Below the pieces are notes generated by a model. It saw nothing but the letters and a program-made list of their open reading frames with translations, searched no databases and was not told where the DNA came from. Below are positions 18,592 to 27,549 of a stretch of DNA of 55,350 nt, piece after piece (positions within the stretch are counted from its first letter, which is position 1; every line of letters starts with the position of its first letter). The position numbers and the translations under genes are program-made. Source of the DNA: an uncultured Bacteroidales bacterium (GTDB lineage Bacteria; Bacteroidota; Bacteroidia; Bacteroidales; UBA932); the NCBI GenBank assembly GCA_944326225.1, contig CALVDI010000009.1, positions 1 through 55,350 on the forward strand, read 5' to 3'.

Positions 18592-19967
18592 AACGCTTCA
18601 AGAACGACTTTAGGAACACTGACAGCCACCCGGGGCGGCCGCCCAAGATATTTGTCCTGGACACCAATGTCATCCTGCATGACAGCCGCTCCATCTTCAA
18701 CTTCCAGGACAACGACATCTACATCCCTGTAAGTGTCATCGAGGAGCTGGACAAGTTCAAGAAAGGCGACGACAACCTCGGTTATAACGCCAGGGCGTTT
18801 GTGCGGGAGCTGGACCGCATCTCGGACAATACCCTGTTCGACCAGGGCATCAGCCTCGGCAAAGGACGCGGTCACATAAAGATAGAGATGGGACACGGCT
18901 ACACTCAGGCTATGAGGGACTCGCTGATAGACGACATCCCCGACCACCGCATCATAGCCACGGCCGTATGGCTGCGGGACAATACTCCCGACCGCAAGGT
19001 AATCCTAGTCACCAAGGACGTCAATATGAGGCTGAAAGCCAAGGCACTCGGCCTTATGGCGCAGGACTACCTCTCCGACAAGGTAGAGGAAAAAAGGGTA
19101 GTCAGGACCGAAAAGGAAGTGCTGACTGTACGGAATATGAAGGATTCCCTCATCCGCCGGATAGACTCGGACGCGGACGGAATCCCCTATTCGGAGCTCG
19201 GACTGCGGCGCAGACCTGCCTGCAACCAATACTACAGGATATTTGACAGTAACCGCAACGTGACCCTGGCCAGGTATGACAACCGGAGCCGCTGTATCGT
19301 CAAGGTAAGGCCACAGACAGCCTTCGGCATTGAGCCGCGCAACGACGAGCAGATCCTCGCCCTGGATGCCGTACTGAATCCGGATATCAAGCTGATAGCC
19401 CTGACAGGCCGGGCCGGCACTGGCAAGACCCTGCTGGCCCTGGCAGGAGCCCTGGCTCAGGCCGGCAGTTACGAGCAGATACTGCTCTCCCGGCCGGTGA
19501 TTCCCCTTAAGAACCAGGAACTGGGTTTCCTGCCCGGCTCTGTGGAGAAAAAGATCAGTCCGTACATGCTGCCGCTGTTCGACAACCTGGCCGTCATCAA
19601 GAGCTGCTACGGCCCGGGCAGCAAGGAAGTAGCGCAGATCGACGACATGCTCAAGACGGAGAAGCTGCTCATCAATCCGCTGGCCTATATCCGCGGACGC
19701 AGCCTCGGCAACGTGTTCTTCATCGTGGACGAGTCCCAGAACCTGACTCCCCACGAGGTCAAGACCATCATCACCAGGGCCGGCGAGGGCACCAAGATAG
19801 TCTTCACGGGCGACATCTACCAGATAGATCAGCCTTATCTGGACTTCTACTCCAACGGCCTGACCCACCTGTGCGACAAGTTTTTCGGACAGAGCGTATT
19901 CGCCCACATCAACATGACCAGAGGAGAGCGCAGCGAACTTTCCGGCCTCGCCGACAAACTTTTATAG
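18573..19967 (+). CDS. PIN domain-PhoH family ATPase
   Basis: A 464-residue protein with an N-terminal PIN nuclease domain ([13 protein letters not shown] at residues 25-37, acidic residues at VIEELD, then the [12 protein letters not shown] and [15 protein letters not shown] motifs) joined to a PhoH ATPase domain. Walker A is GRAGTGKT at 279-286, Walker B is [10 protein letters not shown] near 390, and [12 protein letters not shown] carries the sensor Asp. This is the PhoH2 (PIN-PhoH) architecture, reported as an RNA helicase/RNase in mycobacteria; a role in RNA turnover is an inference. It starts 19 bases before the purL stop, so the two genes are translated from one message, an arrangement with no obvious metabolic logic. 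Confidence 0.93.
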   Translation: MAGKTLKRFKNDFRNTDSHPGRPPKIFVLDTNVILHDSRSIFNFQDNDIYIPVSVIEELDKFKKGDDNLGYNARAFVRELDRISDNTLFDQGISLGKGRGHIKIEMGHGYTQAMRDSLIDDIPDHRIIATAVWLRDNTPDRKVILVTKDVNMRLKAKALGLMAQDYLSDKVEEKRVVRTEKEVLTVRNMKDSLIRRIDSDADGIPYSELGLRRRPACNQYYRIFDSNRNVTLARYDNRSRCIVKVRPQTAFGIEPRNDEQILALDAVLNPDIKLIALTGRAGTGKTLLALAGALAQAGSYEQILLSRPVIPLKNQELGFLPGSVEKKISPYMLPLFDNLAVIKSCYGPGSKEVAQIDDMLKTEKLLINPLAYIRGRSLGNVFFIVDESQNLTPHEVKTIITRAGEGTKIVFTGDIYQIDQPYLDFYSNGLTHLCDKFFGQSVFAHINMTRGERSELSGLADKLL

Positions 19968-19975
19968 AAAGGCTG

Positions 19976-20006
19976 TTTTATGTTTTTCCGATTTTTACTA
20001 TTTTTG
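19976..20006 (+). promoter_or_regulatory. ppdK: Promoter of ppdK
   Basis: TATTTTTG at 19999-20006 fits TAnnTTTG, and TTTT at 19976-19979 is the closest match to TTTG, 19 bases upstream. The predicted start near 20012 leaves a 5' leader of about 35 bases before the ATG at 20048. Confidence 0.5.
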
Positions 20007-20047
20007 CGCCTGACATATCAGACCAAATTTAACTAATTTTATATTCT

Positions 20048-22762
20048 ATGTCAAACAAACGAGTTTATTTCTTTGGAGGTAAAGAGGCCGAGGGAAACGG
20101 TTCAATGAGAAACCTCCTTGGCGGCAAAGGTGCCAACCTCGCTGAGATGTGCACACTCGGAATGCCTGTTCCTGCAGGATTCACCATCACCACGGAGTGC
20201 TGCACAGAGTATTACAACCTGGGATGCAAATATCCCGCAGATCTGGAGAAGGAGGTCAATGAGGCACTTGCACGCGCAGAAAAGATGATGGGCAGAAAAT
20301 TCGGGGACAAGGAGAACCCCCTCCTCGTATCCTGCCGCTCCGGAGCACGTTCCTCCATGCCCGGAATGATGGAGACTGTTTTGAATATCGGACTTTGCTC
20401 CGCAACCATACCAGGGATGATCGCAAAGACGCAGAATCCCCGTTTCGTATACGACGCATACCGCCGTCTGATCATGATGTACTCGGACGTGGTCATGGAA
20501 AAGGCCGAGGGCATCGAGCCGGCTGAAGGCCAGGGCATCAGGGTACAGCTTGACCGTATGCTCGGTGAGCTTAAGGCCAGAAAAGGCTACAAGAGCGACA
20601 CAGACCTGACCGAGGAAGACCTCAAGCAGCTCTGCTCAGATTTCAAGGCCAGAGTAAAACAGGTACTCGGCAAGGAATTCCCCGACAATGCCTATGAGCA
20701 GTTGTGGGGAGGTATCGGAGCCGTGTTCAAATCATGGAACGGCAAGAGAGCCGTTGCTTACCGCCGCATTGAGGGCATACCCGACGACTGGGGTACTGCA
20801 GTGAACGTACAGGCCATGGTATTCGGCAACATGGGTGACAACTCAGCTACCGGTGTGGCGTTCTCACGTAACCCGGCGACCGGTGAGAACAAGTTCTACG
20901 GAGAATGGCTCATCAACGCACAGGGCGAAGACGTAGTCGCAGGTATCCGTACTCCCAACCCTCTGAACGAGGCCACCAAGAACGAGCATAACCGCAACCT
21001 CGCATCCCTTGAGACGGCCATGCCCGAAGTATACAAGGAACTGGACGATATCCAGAACCATCTGGAGCAGCACTTCAAGGACATGCAGGACATCGAGTTC
21101 ACCATCCAGGACGGCAAGCTCTGGATGCTGCAGTGCCGTGTCGGCAAGAGGACAGGTCTGGCCGCTCTCAACATGGCAATGGACATGCTCCACGAGGGCC
21201 TTATCGACGAGAAGACAGCCGTCATGAGAGTGGCTCCCAGCCAGCTTGACGAACTCCTCCACCCTATCCTCAATCCTTCTGCTGAAAAGAAGGCCACAGT
21301 CATCGCACAGGGTCTGCCCGCAGGCCCCGGAGGCTCAGTCGGCAAGATAGTATTCACAGCTGAGGATGCCGTTGCAGCAGCCGCACGTAAGGAAAAGGTA
21401 ATCCTCGTCCGCGAGGAGACCAATCCCGAAGACGTAGAGGGAATGCGTGCAGCCGACGGTCTGCTCACCGCACGCGGAGGTATGACATCACACGCGGCTC
21501 TCGTTGCCCGCGGATGGGGCAAATGCTGCATCGTAGGCTGCGACGCCCTGCATATCAACCTGGAAGCCAAGACCCTCACCATCAACGGCAAGACATATAA
21601 GGAAGGAGACGTATTCTCGCTCAACGGAAGCAAGGGCTTCGTATACGACGTACCCGTTGAGACCATGGACGCATCCGAGAATCCCCGCTTCGTAGAATAC
21701 ATGACCCTCGTGGACAAGTACCGCAGACTGGGTGTGCGCACCAACGCCGACACTCCCGAGGACGCTGCAAGAGCCCTCTCGTTCGGAGCCGAGGGTATCG
21801 GCCTCTTCCGTATAGAGCACATGTTCTACGGTGCTCATTCAGAAGCGCCTCTGTCCAAACTCAGAAAGATGATTCTCTCCAAGACTTACGAAGAGAGAAA
21901 GGCCGCGCTGGCAGAACTGGAGCCTTATATCAAGGATGCCGTAAAGAACACATTGAAGGTAATGGACGGCAAGCCCGTTACTTTCCGTCTGCTTGACCCG
22001 CCTCTCCATGAGTTCGTGCCTCAGACTCCCGAGAAAGAGGCTGAACTGGCCAAAGAGCTGGGTGTAAGCGTAGACGATATCGAGAAACGCGGCGAGAGCC
22101 TGCATGAGGTCAACCCCATGATGGGACACCGCGGAGTACGTCTGGGTGTCACATACCCCGAGATAAGCGAGACACAGTTCCGCGCTATCTTCAACGCCAC
22201 TGCCGAACTGATCAAGGAAGGCCTCAATCCCAGACCTGAGATCATGATACCCGTCACCATCATCGTCCGCGAGCTCGACTTCCAGAAGAAGATCTGCGAC
22301 CGCGTACACGACGAGGTGGAGAAAGCAACCGGAGTGACTATCAACTACCTCTACGGTACTATGATAGAGATTCCCAGAGCTGCTCTGCTGGCCAACTTCA
22401 TGGCCAAGACGGCCCAGTTCTTCTCATTCGGCACCAACGACCTGACCCAGATGACATTCGGATTTTCCCGCGACGACATCGGTGCCTTCATGAACGACTA
22501 CCTGGAGAACAAGCTTCTCGATGCCGACCCGTTCCAGACTATTGATATCGAGTCGGTCGGCAAGCTGATAGATATAGGCGTACAGGGCGGACGGAGCACC
22601 AACCCGAAACTGAAAGTGGGTATCTGCGGCGAGCACGGAGGAGATCCCGCATCCGTAGAGTTCTGCCACAAGATCGGCATGGACTATGTGTCCTGCTCTC
22701 CTTTCAGGGTACCTATCGCACGTCTGGCTGCGGCGCAGGCTGCCATCAAGGCTGACAAATAA
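20048..22762 (+). CDS. ppdK: Pyruvate, phosphate dikinase
   Basis: A 904-residue enzyme that interconverts pyruvate, ATP and Pi with PEP, AMP and PPi, a central gluconeogenic or glycolytic step in anaerobes. Domains in order: N-terminal nucleotide-binding domain (1-350) with LLGGKGANLAEM, VSCRSGARSSMPGMMETVLN and GTAVNVQAMVFGN; central phosphohistidine domain with GGMTSHAALVARGWGKCC, whose His is the phosphoryl carrier; C-terminal TIM barrel (540-900) with GIGLFRIEHMFYG, RLLDPPLHEFVPQ, MMGHRGVRLG, and FFSFGTNDLTQMTFGFSRDD plus CGEHGGDP for PEP, Mg and the acid Cys. Length matches the family. It has its own promoter and terminator, so it is a single-gene unit. The pyruvate-PEP link fits fermentation and the glycolytic Pgi gene elsewhere in the window. 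Confidence 0.98.
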   Translation: MSNKRVYFFGGKEAEGNGSMRNLLGGKGANLAEMCTLGMPVPAGFTITTECCTEYYNLGCKYPADLEKEVNEALARAEKMMGRKFGDKENPLLVSCRSGARSSMPGMMETVLNIGLCSATIPGMIAKTQNPRFVYDAYRRLIMMYSDVVMEKAEGIEPAEGQGIRVQLDRMLGELKARKGYKSDTDLTEEDLKQLCSDFKARVKQVLGKEFPDNAYEQLWGGIGAVFKSWNGKRAVAYRRIEGIPDDWGTAVNVQAMVFGNMGDNSATGVAFSRNPATGENKFYGEWLINAQGEDVVAGIRTPNPLNEATKNEHNRNLASLETAMPEVYKELDDIQNHLEQHFKDMQDIEFTIQDGKLWMLQCRVGKRTGLAALNMAMDMLHEGLIDEKTAVMRVAPSQLDELLHPILNPSAEKKATVIAQGLPAGPGGSVGKIVFTAEDAVAAAARKEKVILVREETNPEDVEGMRAADGLLTARGGMTSHAALVARGWGKCCIVGCDALHINLEAKTLTINGKTYKEGDVFSLNGSKGFVYDVPVETMDASENPRFVEYMTLVDKYRRLGVRTNADTPEDAARALSFGAEGIGLFRIEHMFYGAHSEAPLSKLRKMILSKTYEERKAALAELEPYIKDAVKNTLKVMDGKPVTFRLLDPPLHEFVPQTPEKEAELAKELGVSVDDIEKRGESLHEVNPMMGHRGVRLGVTYPEISETQFRAIFNATAELIKEGLNPRPEIMIPVTIIVRELDFQKKICDRVHDEVEKATGVTINYLYGTMIEIPRAALLANFMAKTAQFFSFGTNDLTQMTFGFSRDDIGAFMNDYLENKLLDADPFQTIDIESVGKLIDIGVQGGRSTNPKLKVGICGEHGGDPASVEFCHKIGMDYVSCSPFRVPIARLAAAQAAIKADK

Positions 22763-22782
22763 AGCGATTGTTCCCATATTTT

Positions 22783-22814
22783 AAAGCCGATCTCAAATGA
22801 GGTCGGCTTTTTTT
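22783..22814 (+). terminator. Rho-independent terminator after ppdK
   Basis: A 12-bp stem (22783-22794 with 22799-22810, one G-T pair) around loop AAAT, followed by a T tract to 22814. It separates ppdK from the next operon. Confidence 0.92.
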
Positions 22815-22846
22815 GTCACAATATCCAAATTCTTGCATATTTTACG

Positions 22847-22854
22847 TATCTTTG
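22847..22854 (+). promoter_or_regulatory. -7 box of the LPP20/CsgG-like operon
   Basis: TATCTTTG is a full match to TAnnTTTG, 38 bases upstream of the first ATG of the five-gene set. A TTTG at the right distance is missing (TTTG at 22812-22815 is too far), so this may be a regulated promoter or simply a weak one. Confidence 0.45.
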
Positions 22855-22892
22855 TTGTAATATATGATGATAATATCATAAATTCATATAAT

Positions 22893-23378
22893 ATGAAACG
22901 TTTTCTTTTATTTATTCTGACATCTGCCATTGCCTTTACATGTTCCGGGCAAGGCCGTATCATAGAAAAAAGCGACAACAAGCGGCCCGTCTGGGTCAAA
23001 CGAGACAACACTGACATCCTTAAGTATTCAATCACAGTCAGTTCAGAAAGCATTACAAGTGTTGATGACGCTAAGAACAAAGCCTTCGAGGCCCTCAAAT
23101 CTTCAATAATCAATACTGTAACCAAATACATGATGAATACGGACATCGACGGACGCAGCCAGGAATGGATCAGACAAGAGGTTGAAAACTCTGACTATAT
23201 CAAAAACATTTCAGAAACCACATCTGTTGATACATATTGGGAACACAGAAAAGTTAAAGGTGAGGATATCTATATATACTACATATTGTATGAATTCAAT
23301 GATTTTGAAAAAAAGAAAATCGTCCTTGAAATAGACAGCAAGAACAGTTCTGCAATAGATGAATTAAATAAACTTTAA
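22893..23378 (+). CDS. Secreted LPP20-like protein (first gene of a five-gene set)
   Basis: A 161-residue protein with a signal peptide (MKRFLLFILTSAIAFTCSGQ; a Cys in the -CSGQ- region leaves lipidation possible but the lipobox is poor). The mature part starts with a PVWV segment (NKRPVWVKRDN), then a helix rich in Ala and Lys (DDAKNKAFEALKSSIINTV), then DTYWEHRKVKGEDIYIYYI and EFNDFEKKKIVLE. The same plan (PEWV, an alternating helix, YYWERRY, then PFSDFEMRQLV) is present in the N-terminal domain of the fifth protein, so the two are paralogues. The pattern is that of LPP20-type domains. The start at 22893 is chosen over an upstream ATG at 22797 inside the terminator. A+T content is higher than in the genes upstream. 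Confidence 0.65.
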   Translation: MKRFLLFILTSAIAFTCSGQGRIIEKSDNKRPVWVKRDNTDILKYSITVSSESITSVDDAKNKAFEALKSSIINTVTKYMMNTDIDGRSQEWIRQEVENSDYIKNISETTSVDTYWEHRKVKGEDIYIYYILYEFNDFEKKKIVLEIDSKNSSAIDELNKL

Positions 23379-23382
23379 GAAT

Positions 23383-23880
23383 ATGAGAACTATAAGAATC
23401 ATCGCTGCACTCACTTTTTGCATCATTGTATCCATTCCGGCTTTAAGTCAGAAATATACCCCAAAGAATTCCCGTAATTATGAAATCATAAACTTAGAAT
23501 CCGGAACAAACACAAAAACATTTAAAATATATGTTATTGAAAAAAATGAACGCAAGGCAATATCTCTTGCAAAAAAAGCCGCTGTAGAAGTATGTATCTT
23601 CAGAGGTCTGCCTTCGTCAGGTGCAGTAAGTGGGACTCCAGCCCTTTGCAGCAGTGCGGATGCACAGAAATACGCAGATTATTTTGAGCGCTTTTTCACA
23701 CCTGGAGGACAATATCTCCAATATGTCAACACAACTTCCGAAGGCCGCTTGTCCGGCAATGATAAATTAAAAGTAAAAGGAGGCTGGAAAATAGGCCTTA
23801 CAGTACAGATACTGTATAACAATCTCAGGAACGACCTTCAGGACGCCGGTGTAATCAGATCCCTCAGTTCAGGCTTTTAG
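23383..23880 (+). CDS. Secreted protein of unknown family (second gene of the set)
   Basis: A 165-residue protein with a signal peptide (IRIIAALTFCIIVSIPALSQ). After it lie a beta-rich part, a Lys/Ala helix (NERKAISLAKKAAVEVCIF) and a C-terminal segment with VKGGWKIGLTVQILYNNLRN followed by an amphipathic end. The ordering beta strand, Ala-rich helix, strand is that of small periplasmic assembly-factor domains, but I do not recognise a named family. The start codon is four bases after the stop of the previous gene, so the two are translated together. It shares the A+T-rich base use of the previous gene. The gap to the next gene is 31 bases. Confidence 0.6.
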   Translation: MRTIRIIAALTFCIIVSIPALSQKYTPKNSRNYEIINLESGTNTKTFKIYVIEKNERKAISLAKKAAVEVCIFRGLPSSGAVSGTPALCSSADAQKYADYFERFFTPGGQYLQYVNTTSEGRLSGNDKLKVKGGWKIGLTVQILYNNLRNDLQDAGVIRSLSSGF

Positions 23881-23911
23881 GAACTTCAATCAACATGCAA
23901 TCAATACAGAT

Positions 23912-24877
23912 ATGAAAAGAATCATACTATCGGCATTAATGCTCTTTTCAGCAGCCACGGCTTTCTCTCAGGCGAGAAAGCCCATCATTATGGTTATTCC
24001 CAGTGACATATACTGCACCAGAGCGGGATATGTCACTACCTATCAGGATGAGAGCGGAAACACTCAGACCGCAGCAGATTACAGCAAGGCTTTCCTCAAC
24101 GATGAGAATCTCCGTCTGGCGATATCGGAGATGTCCAGCATCATGACCGAGAGAGGGTTTCCTCTCAAAGACCTGGAACAGACTCTCAAAAGCATGGAGA
24201 ACCAGCAGGCTGAAGCAGCATTGTTCTCAGGTGCAGGCGGAGGCTCAATATACGAGTCTCCTCTTGACAAACTGAAGAGAACGGCTAAAGCCGACATCAT
24301 CCTGGATCTGGATTTCAGCGTACACACCAGCGGTCCGAGAAAATATGTATCTTTCAACCTCAGAGGTCTTGATGCCTATACCAATAAAATTATCACATCA
24401 GCATCAGGAGACGGTGCTCCTTCAACAGCAGCGTCTGTCGGATTACTGATTGAGGAAGCGGTCCTTAACTATATGGACTCATTTAACGCTGCCCTGCAGG
24501 CACACTTCGACGATATGTTCGCCAACGGACGCGAAGTGATCATCTCAGTGAGGATGACGGAGAACTGCCCTGTCACCATGTACGATGATTTCGATTTCAT
24601 GGGAGAGATCGTGACTTTGTCTGACATCATAGACTGGTGGATGGACGAGAATACAGTCAACCACAGATTCTCAAGAGCAGGTGGCGGAGACTACTATACT
24701 GATTATGAGCAGGTGCGCATCCCGCTTTACAAGACTGTCCTTGGAAAGGAAAGAGCTATCGACACCCGTTCATTTGCCATGGACCTGGCCCGTTTCCTCA
24801 GCAAGGAGCCTTTCAACCTGCCTTTCAAGATCAATGAGAGAGGCCTTGGCAATGTATGGATTGTCTTAGGTGATTAA
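23912..24877 (+). CDS. Secreted protein, probable DUF6175 family
   Basis: A 321-residue protein with a signal peptide (IILSALMLFSAATAFSQ). The mature part begins KPIIMVIPSDIYC, as in CsgG- and TolB-N-like proteins that open with a strand and then recruit a helix pair. A region near residues 85-105 is Gly/Ser-rich (FSGAGGGSIYESPLDKLK) and is followed by AKADIILDLDFSV, a central strand, and a helix with LLIEEAVLNYMDSF. Recognition as DUF6175 is from memory of a Bacteroidetes family and should be confirmed. It is the third gene of the set, 17 bases before the next. It has no transmembrane segment or lipobox, so it is expected to be periplasmic or bound to outer-membrane partners. Confidence 0.6.
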   Translation: MKRIILSALMLFSAATAFSQARKPIIMVIPSDIYCTRAGYVTTYQDESGNTQTAADYSKAFLNDENLRLAISEMSSIMTERGFPLKDLEQTLKSMENQQAEAALFSGAGGGSIYESPLDKLKRTAKADIILDLDFSVHTSGPRKYVSFNLRGLDAYTNKIITSASGDGAPSTAASVGLLIEEAVLNYMDSFNAALQAHFDDMFANGREVIISVRMTENCPVTMYDDFDFMGEIVTLSDIIDWWMDENTVNHRFSRAGGGDYYTDYEQVRIPLYKTVLGKERAIDTRSFAMDLARFLSKEPFNLPFKINERGLGNVWIVLGD

Positions 24878-24894
24878 TTTAAAACACTTTTTAT

Positions 24895-25608
24895 ATGAAA
24901 AAGATTCTAGCAACTATATCCGCTGTCCTGCTGGCAGTCTTCTCTGCTTCGGCTCAGGAACCCATGGAAGAGCAGGACAGACTCAACATAGGTGTCGAGC
25001 GGCCCACAGGCGTCGCATACGACAACGCGGCGCAGACTCTCAGAAATAATCTCGTCCAGGCTTTCGTCCTGAACGGGGTCTCAGCAGTAGACAGCCGCTT
25101 CACTACAGTGACAAACGTAGTGGAACTCTCCAAGGACGTTACTTCAAGTGCCCCGGTAATGTATATCACAGAACTGGAAATGTCCATCTTTGTAATCGAC
25201 CTGTACACCGGCACAATCTTCGGACAGACTTCCTTCACTATCAAGGGAGTCGGAGACAGTGAGGGTGCCTCATACATGGATGCTATCCGTAACGTCAAGG
25301 CCCGCAATCCGAAACTGCGCACTCTTATAACCGGGACCAAGGACAAGATATTCGCCTATTTCGATGCGGAAAGCGATCAGATATTCAACCGTATAGACGC
25401 GCTTATCGCATCAGGGGACTATAAAGCCGCCATGATAGAGGCCAATGCCATACCACGCTCATGCGCAGACCTCTACAACAAAGTAAGTCAGCGCATTGCC
25501 ACTATACCCGCATCGGCCATAGCCGGGCTGACCATAGACAGAGGCCTTGTGGACGGCTATTACTTCTCCGGTTCCAGAGATGCCAGGATCGATCAGATTT
25601 TAAACTAA
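24895..25608 (+). CDS. Secreted CsgG/TolB-N-like protein (fourth gene)
   Basis: A 237-residue protein with a signal peptide (ILATISAVLLAVFSASAQ). Features: a strand (RLNIGVERPTGVAYDN), a helix with Leu-rich face (AAQTLRNNLVQAFVLNGVSA), strands (VMYITELEMSIFVIDLYTGTIFGQTSFTIKG) and a C-terminal helical region (NRIDALIASGDYKAAMIEANAI). The strand-helix-strand start, in which a helix leads into 'newly modified state' strands such as YITELEMSIFVID, is the plan of CsgG-like domains, though the diagnostic CsgG loops are not evident. It is shorter than CsgG of curli (about 260). It is 13 bases before the fifth gene. Function is unknown; outer-membrane association with the neighbours is inferred. Confidence 0.55.
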   Translation: MKKILATISAVLLAVFSASAQEPMEEQDRLNIGVERPTGVAYDNAAQTLRNNLVQAFVLNGVSAVDSRFTTVTNVVELSKDVTSSAPVMYITELEMSIFVIDLYTGTIFGQTSFTIKGVGDSEGASYMDAIRNVKARNPKLRTLITGTKDKIFAYFDAESDQIFNRIDALIASGDYKAAMIEANAIPRSCADLYNKVSQRIATIPASAIAGLTIDRGLVDGYYFSGSRDARIDQILN

Positions 25609-25621
25609 ACTGCATAAAACT

Positions 25622-27544
25622 ATGAGACGTATTATTACCATACTGCTTTTTGCCATGACAGCTGCTGTGGCCACATACGCGCAGAAAGCACAGTACAAAG
25701 TCGAGGAGTCCAGTGCCAAGAAGATGCCCGAATGGGTCCTGTCCACTGAGAAAGATTATCTCATCGTGACTGCGACAGGCGGTGATATCGAAGAGGCTAA
25801 GGCAGCCGTTCTCGAAAGTGTAAAGACACAGATAGCCCAGAGCATCGCCACCCGTATCGTTGCCGAGTCCAATCTCCAGACCTCGGCATTCGAGAGCGGA
25901 GACAGCTTCTCCAAAAGTCAGAGCCTGGAGACTTCCGTCATGTCCAGAACAGCGAAACTGCCGTTTATCGGAGAGATATCTCTCTCCAAAGCAGCTGACT
26001 ATTACTGGGAAAGAAGGTACTACCGATCCACCGGCAGATATGATTATTTCTACGCTGTGAAATACCCTTTCAGCGACTTCGAGATGAGACAACTCGTCAC
26101 CGACTACCAGCTTTATGACAAAGAGCTCAACGAGAGACTCGCGAAGTTCGGGACAGATCTGGACTTCGTGTCTTCTATCGAGGAGATCGGAGAAAACATC
26201 AACAATCTCAGGGTATTTCTCAATGAGTTCGACGTACAGGATCCCAGATACAATCAGGTTCAGATCCTGTCCAACCGCTACCGCGAGCTCTACGACCAGA
26301 TCACCATCGACTGGTTTCAGGAGAAAAAAGGCATCGTAGTGGCCAATCTCACATTAGGCGGGCGCGGCATCTCCACAAGTCAGAGACCCGTACTAAGGTC
26401 CAACTGCGCATCTCAGATAACATCCTCATTCGAAGGCAATGCCCTTGTCATAAGATACAATGACGACAACTGCTACGACGAGGACGAGAACTACATAGAC
26501 CTTAGACTGAAAGCCGGCAACAAATACATCTCCGAACGGATATTCTTCAAGAGCACTGTGGACATATCCCTCACCGGCATCGTCTCCGACGCAGCCACAG
26601 GAGAGCCTGTCGCCTATGCCAGACTTACTCTGATTCCAAGCGGGAAGACTGCAACGACCGGCAGGAACGGTATGTTCGTCTACAATGACCTGTCCTCCGG
26701 AAACTATTCCATCCAGGCCGTAAAAGCCGGTTACAAGACAGTGGAAGTTCCTGCGTCCGTAATGTCCGGCAGCACTGTAAGAGCAGACATCGTCATGACT
26801 CCTGACGGAAGTGCGGACACTTACACCCCGCCTGCCCCTGTAACGGCAGAGAAGCCTGTAACAGTTCAGACTGAGCAGCCGGTCGTAAAGCAGGAACCGG
26901 GGAAGGATCCGATAAACACAGTCCGCAACGGTCTGGCGGCCTATTTCCGGTTCAACGGCACGACCCGCAGCGAGGTATCCGCTATCCAAGGAACCCCTGT
27001 CAACGGTCCTCAGTATACAGTTGACAGTCAGGACGGGACTAAGGCCATAGCTCTCAGCTCCCTCGATCTCAGCCAGATATCGTTCCCCAAGCCGATGATT
27101 GCCTATCCGGCCGGCAACTACAGTATATCATTCTGGATGAAAGGATTCTCAAACGGTCACGTGTGGTCCATGGCCTGCGGCGATTACAGGTACAACTACC
27201 CCAAGCTCACCATAAAGGAAGGACAGTTCTACATCAACAACCGCTTTGACTACAACGGTTCCAGCTTCACACATCCTCAACTCGACTACAACTGGCATTT
27301 CATAGCAATAGTGGTCAAGACAGAGAATAATGAGACTACAGCCGGACTTTATATCGACGGTGTACTCGTGGACTCCATCTCACTTGCCGGCTCGGCCTCG
27401 CAGCCCTGTACTAAGTTCCTTCTGGGCGGAGAGAGCGAGTCTGGGGACAATGCAATCGATTTCTACATTGACAATCTGAGAGTCTACAGTTCCAGAGCAC
27501 TGTCCGACGAGGAAGTGGCTCAGATATACATGTCAGAGAAATAA
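25622..27544 (+). CDS. Secreted LPP20 / carboxypeptidase-regulatory / LamG-like protein (fifth gene)
   Basis: A 640-residue protein with a signal peptide (IITILLFAMTAAVATYAQ). Domain order: LPP20-like domain at about 30-180 (MPEWVLSTEKDYLIVTATGG, EEAKAAVLESVKTQIAQSI, then YYWERRYYRSTGRYDYFYAV and PFSDFEMRQLV, matching the first gene's protein); a helical linker to about 240; a beta segment to 315; a carboxypeptidase-regulatory-like domain at about 318-395 (DISLTGIVSDAATGEPVAYA, ending RADIVMTPDG); a Pro/Thr/Val linker; and a LamG/concanavalin-like lectin domain at about 430-640 (GNYSISFWMKGFSNGHVWS, WHFIAIVVKTENN, DFYIDNLRVYSSRALSDEE). The lectin end suggests glycan or surface binding. It is probably the scaffold that ties the set to a ligand. 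The convergent hydE gene ends five bases beyond its stop. Confidence 0.75.
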   Translation: MRRIITILLFAMTAAVATYAQKAQYKVEESSAKKMPEWVLSTEKDYLIVTATGGDIEEAKAAVLESVKTQIAQSIATRIVAESNLQTSAFESGDSFSKSQSLETSVMSRTAKLPFIGEISLSKAADYYWERRYYRSTGRYDYFYAVKYPFSDFEMRQLVTDYQLYDKELNERLAKFGTDLDFVSSIEEIGENINNLRVFLNEFDVQDPRYNQVQILSNRYRELYDQITIDWFQEKKGIVVANLTLGGRGISTSQRPVLRSNCASQITSSFEGNALVIRYNDDNCYDEDENYIDLRLKAGNKYISERIFFKSTVDISLTGIVSDAATGEPVAYARLTLIPSGKTATTGRNGMFVYNDLSSGNYSIQAVKAGYKTVEVPASVMSGSTVRADIVMTPDGSADTYTPPAPVTAEKPVTVQTEQPVVKQEPGKDPINTVRNGLAAYFRFNGTTRSEVSAIQGTPVNGPQYTVDSQDGTKAIALSSLDLSQISFPKPMIAYPAGNYSISFWMKGFSNGHVWSMACGDYRYNYPKLTIKEGQFYINNRFDYNGSSFTHPQLDYNWHFIAIVVKTENNETTAGLYIDGVLVDSISLAGSASQPCTKFLLGGESESGDNAIDFYIDNLRVYSSRALSDEEVAQIYMSEK

Positions 27545-27549
27545 GAAAG

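Noticed and set aside
22797-22892. Upstream start of the first LPP20-like gene
   Set aside because: It lies inside the ppdK terminator and in front of the -7 box, and would bury the signal peptide.
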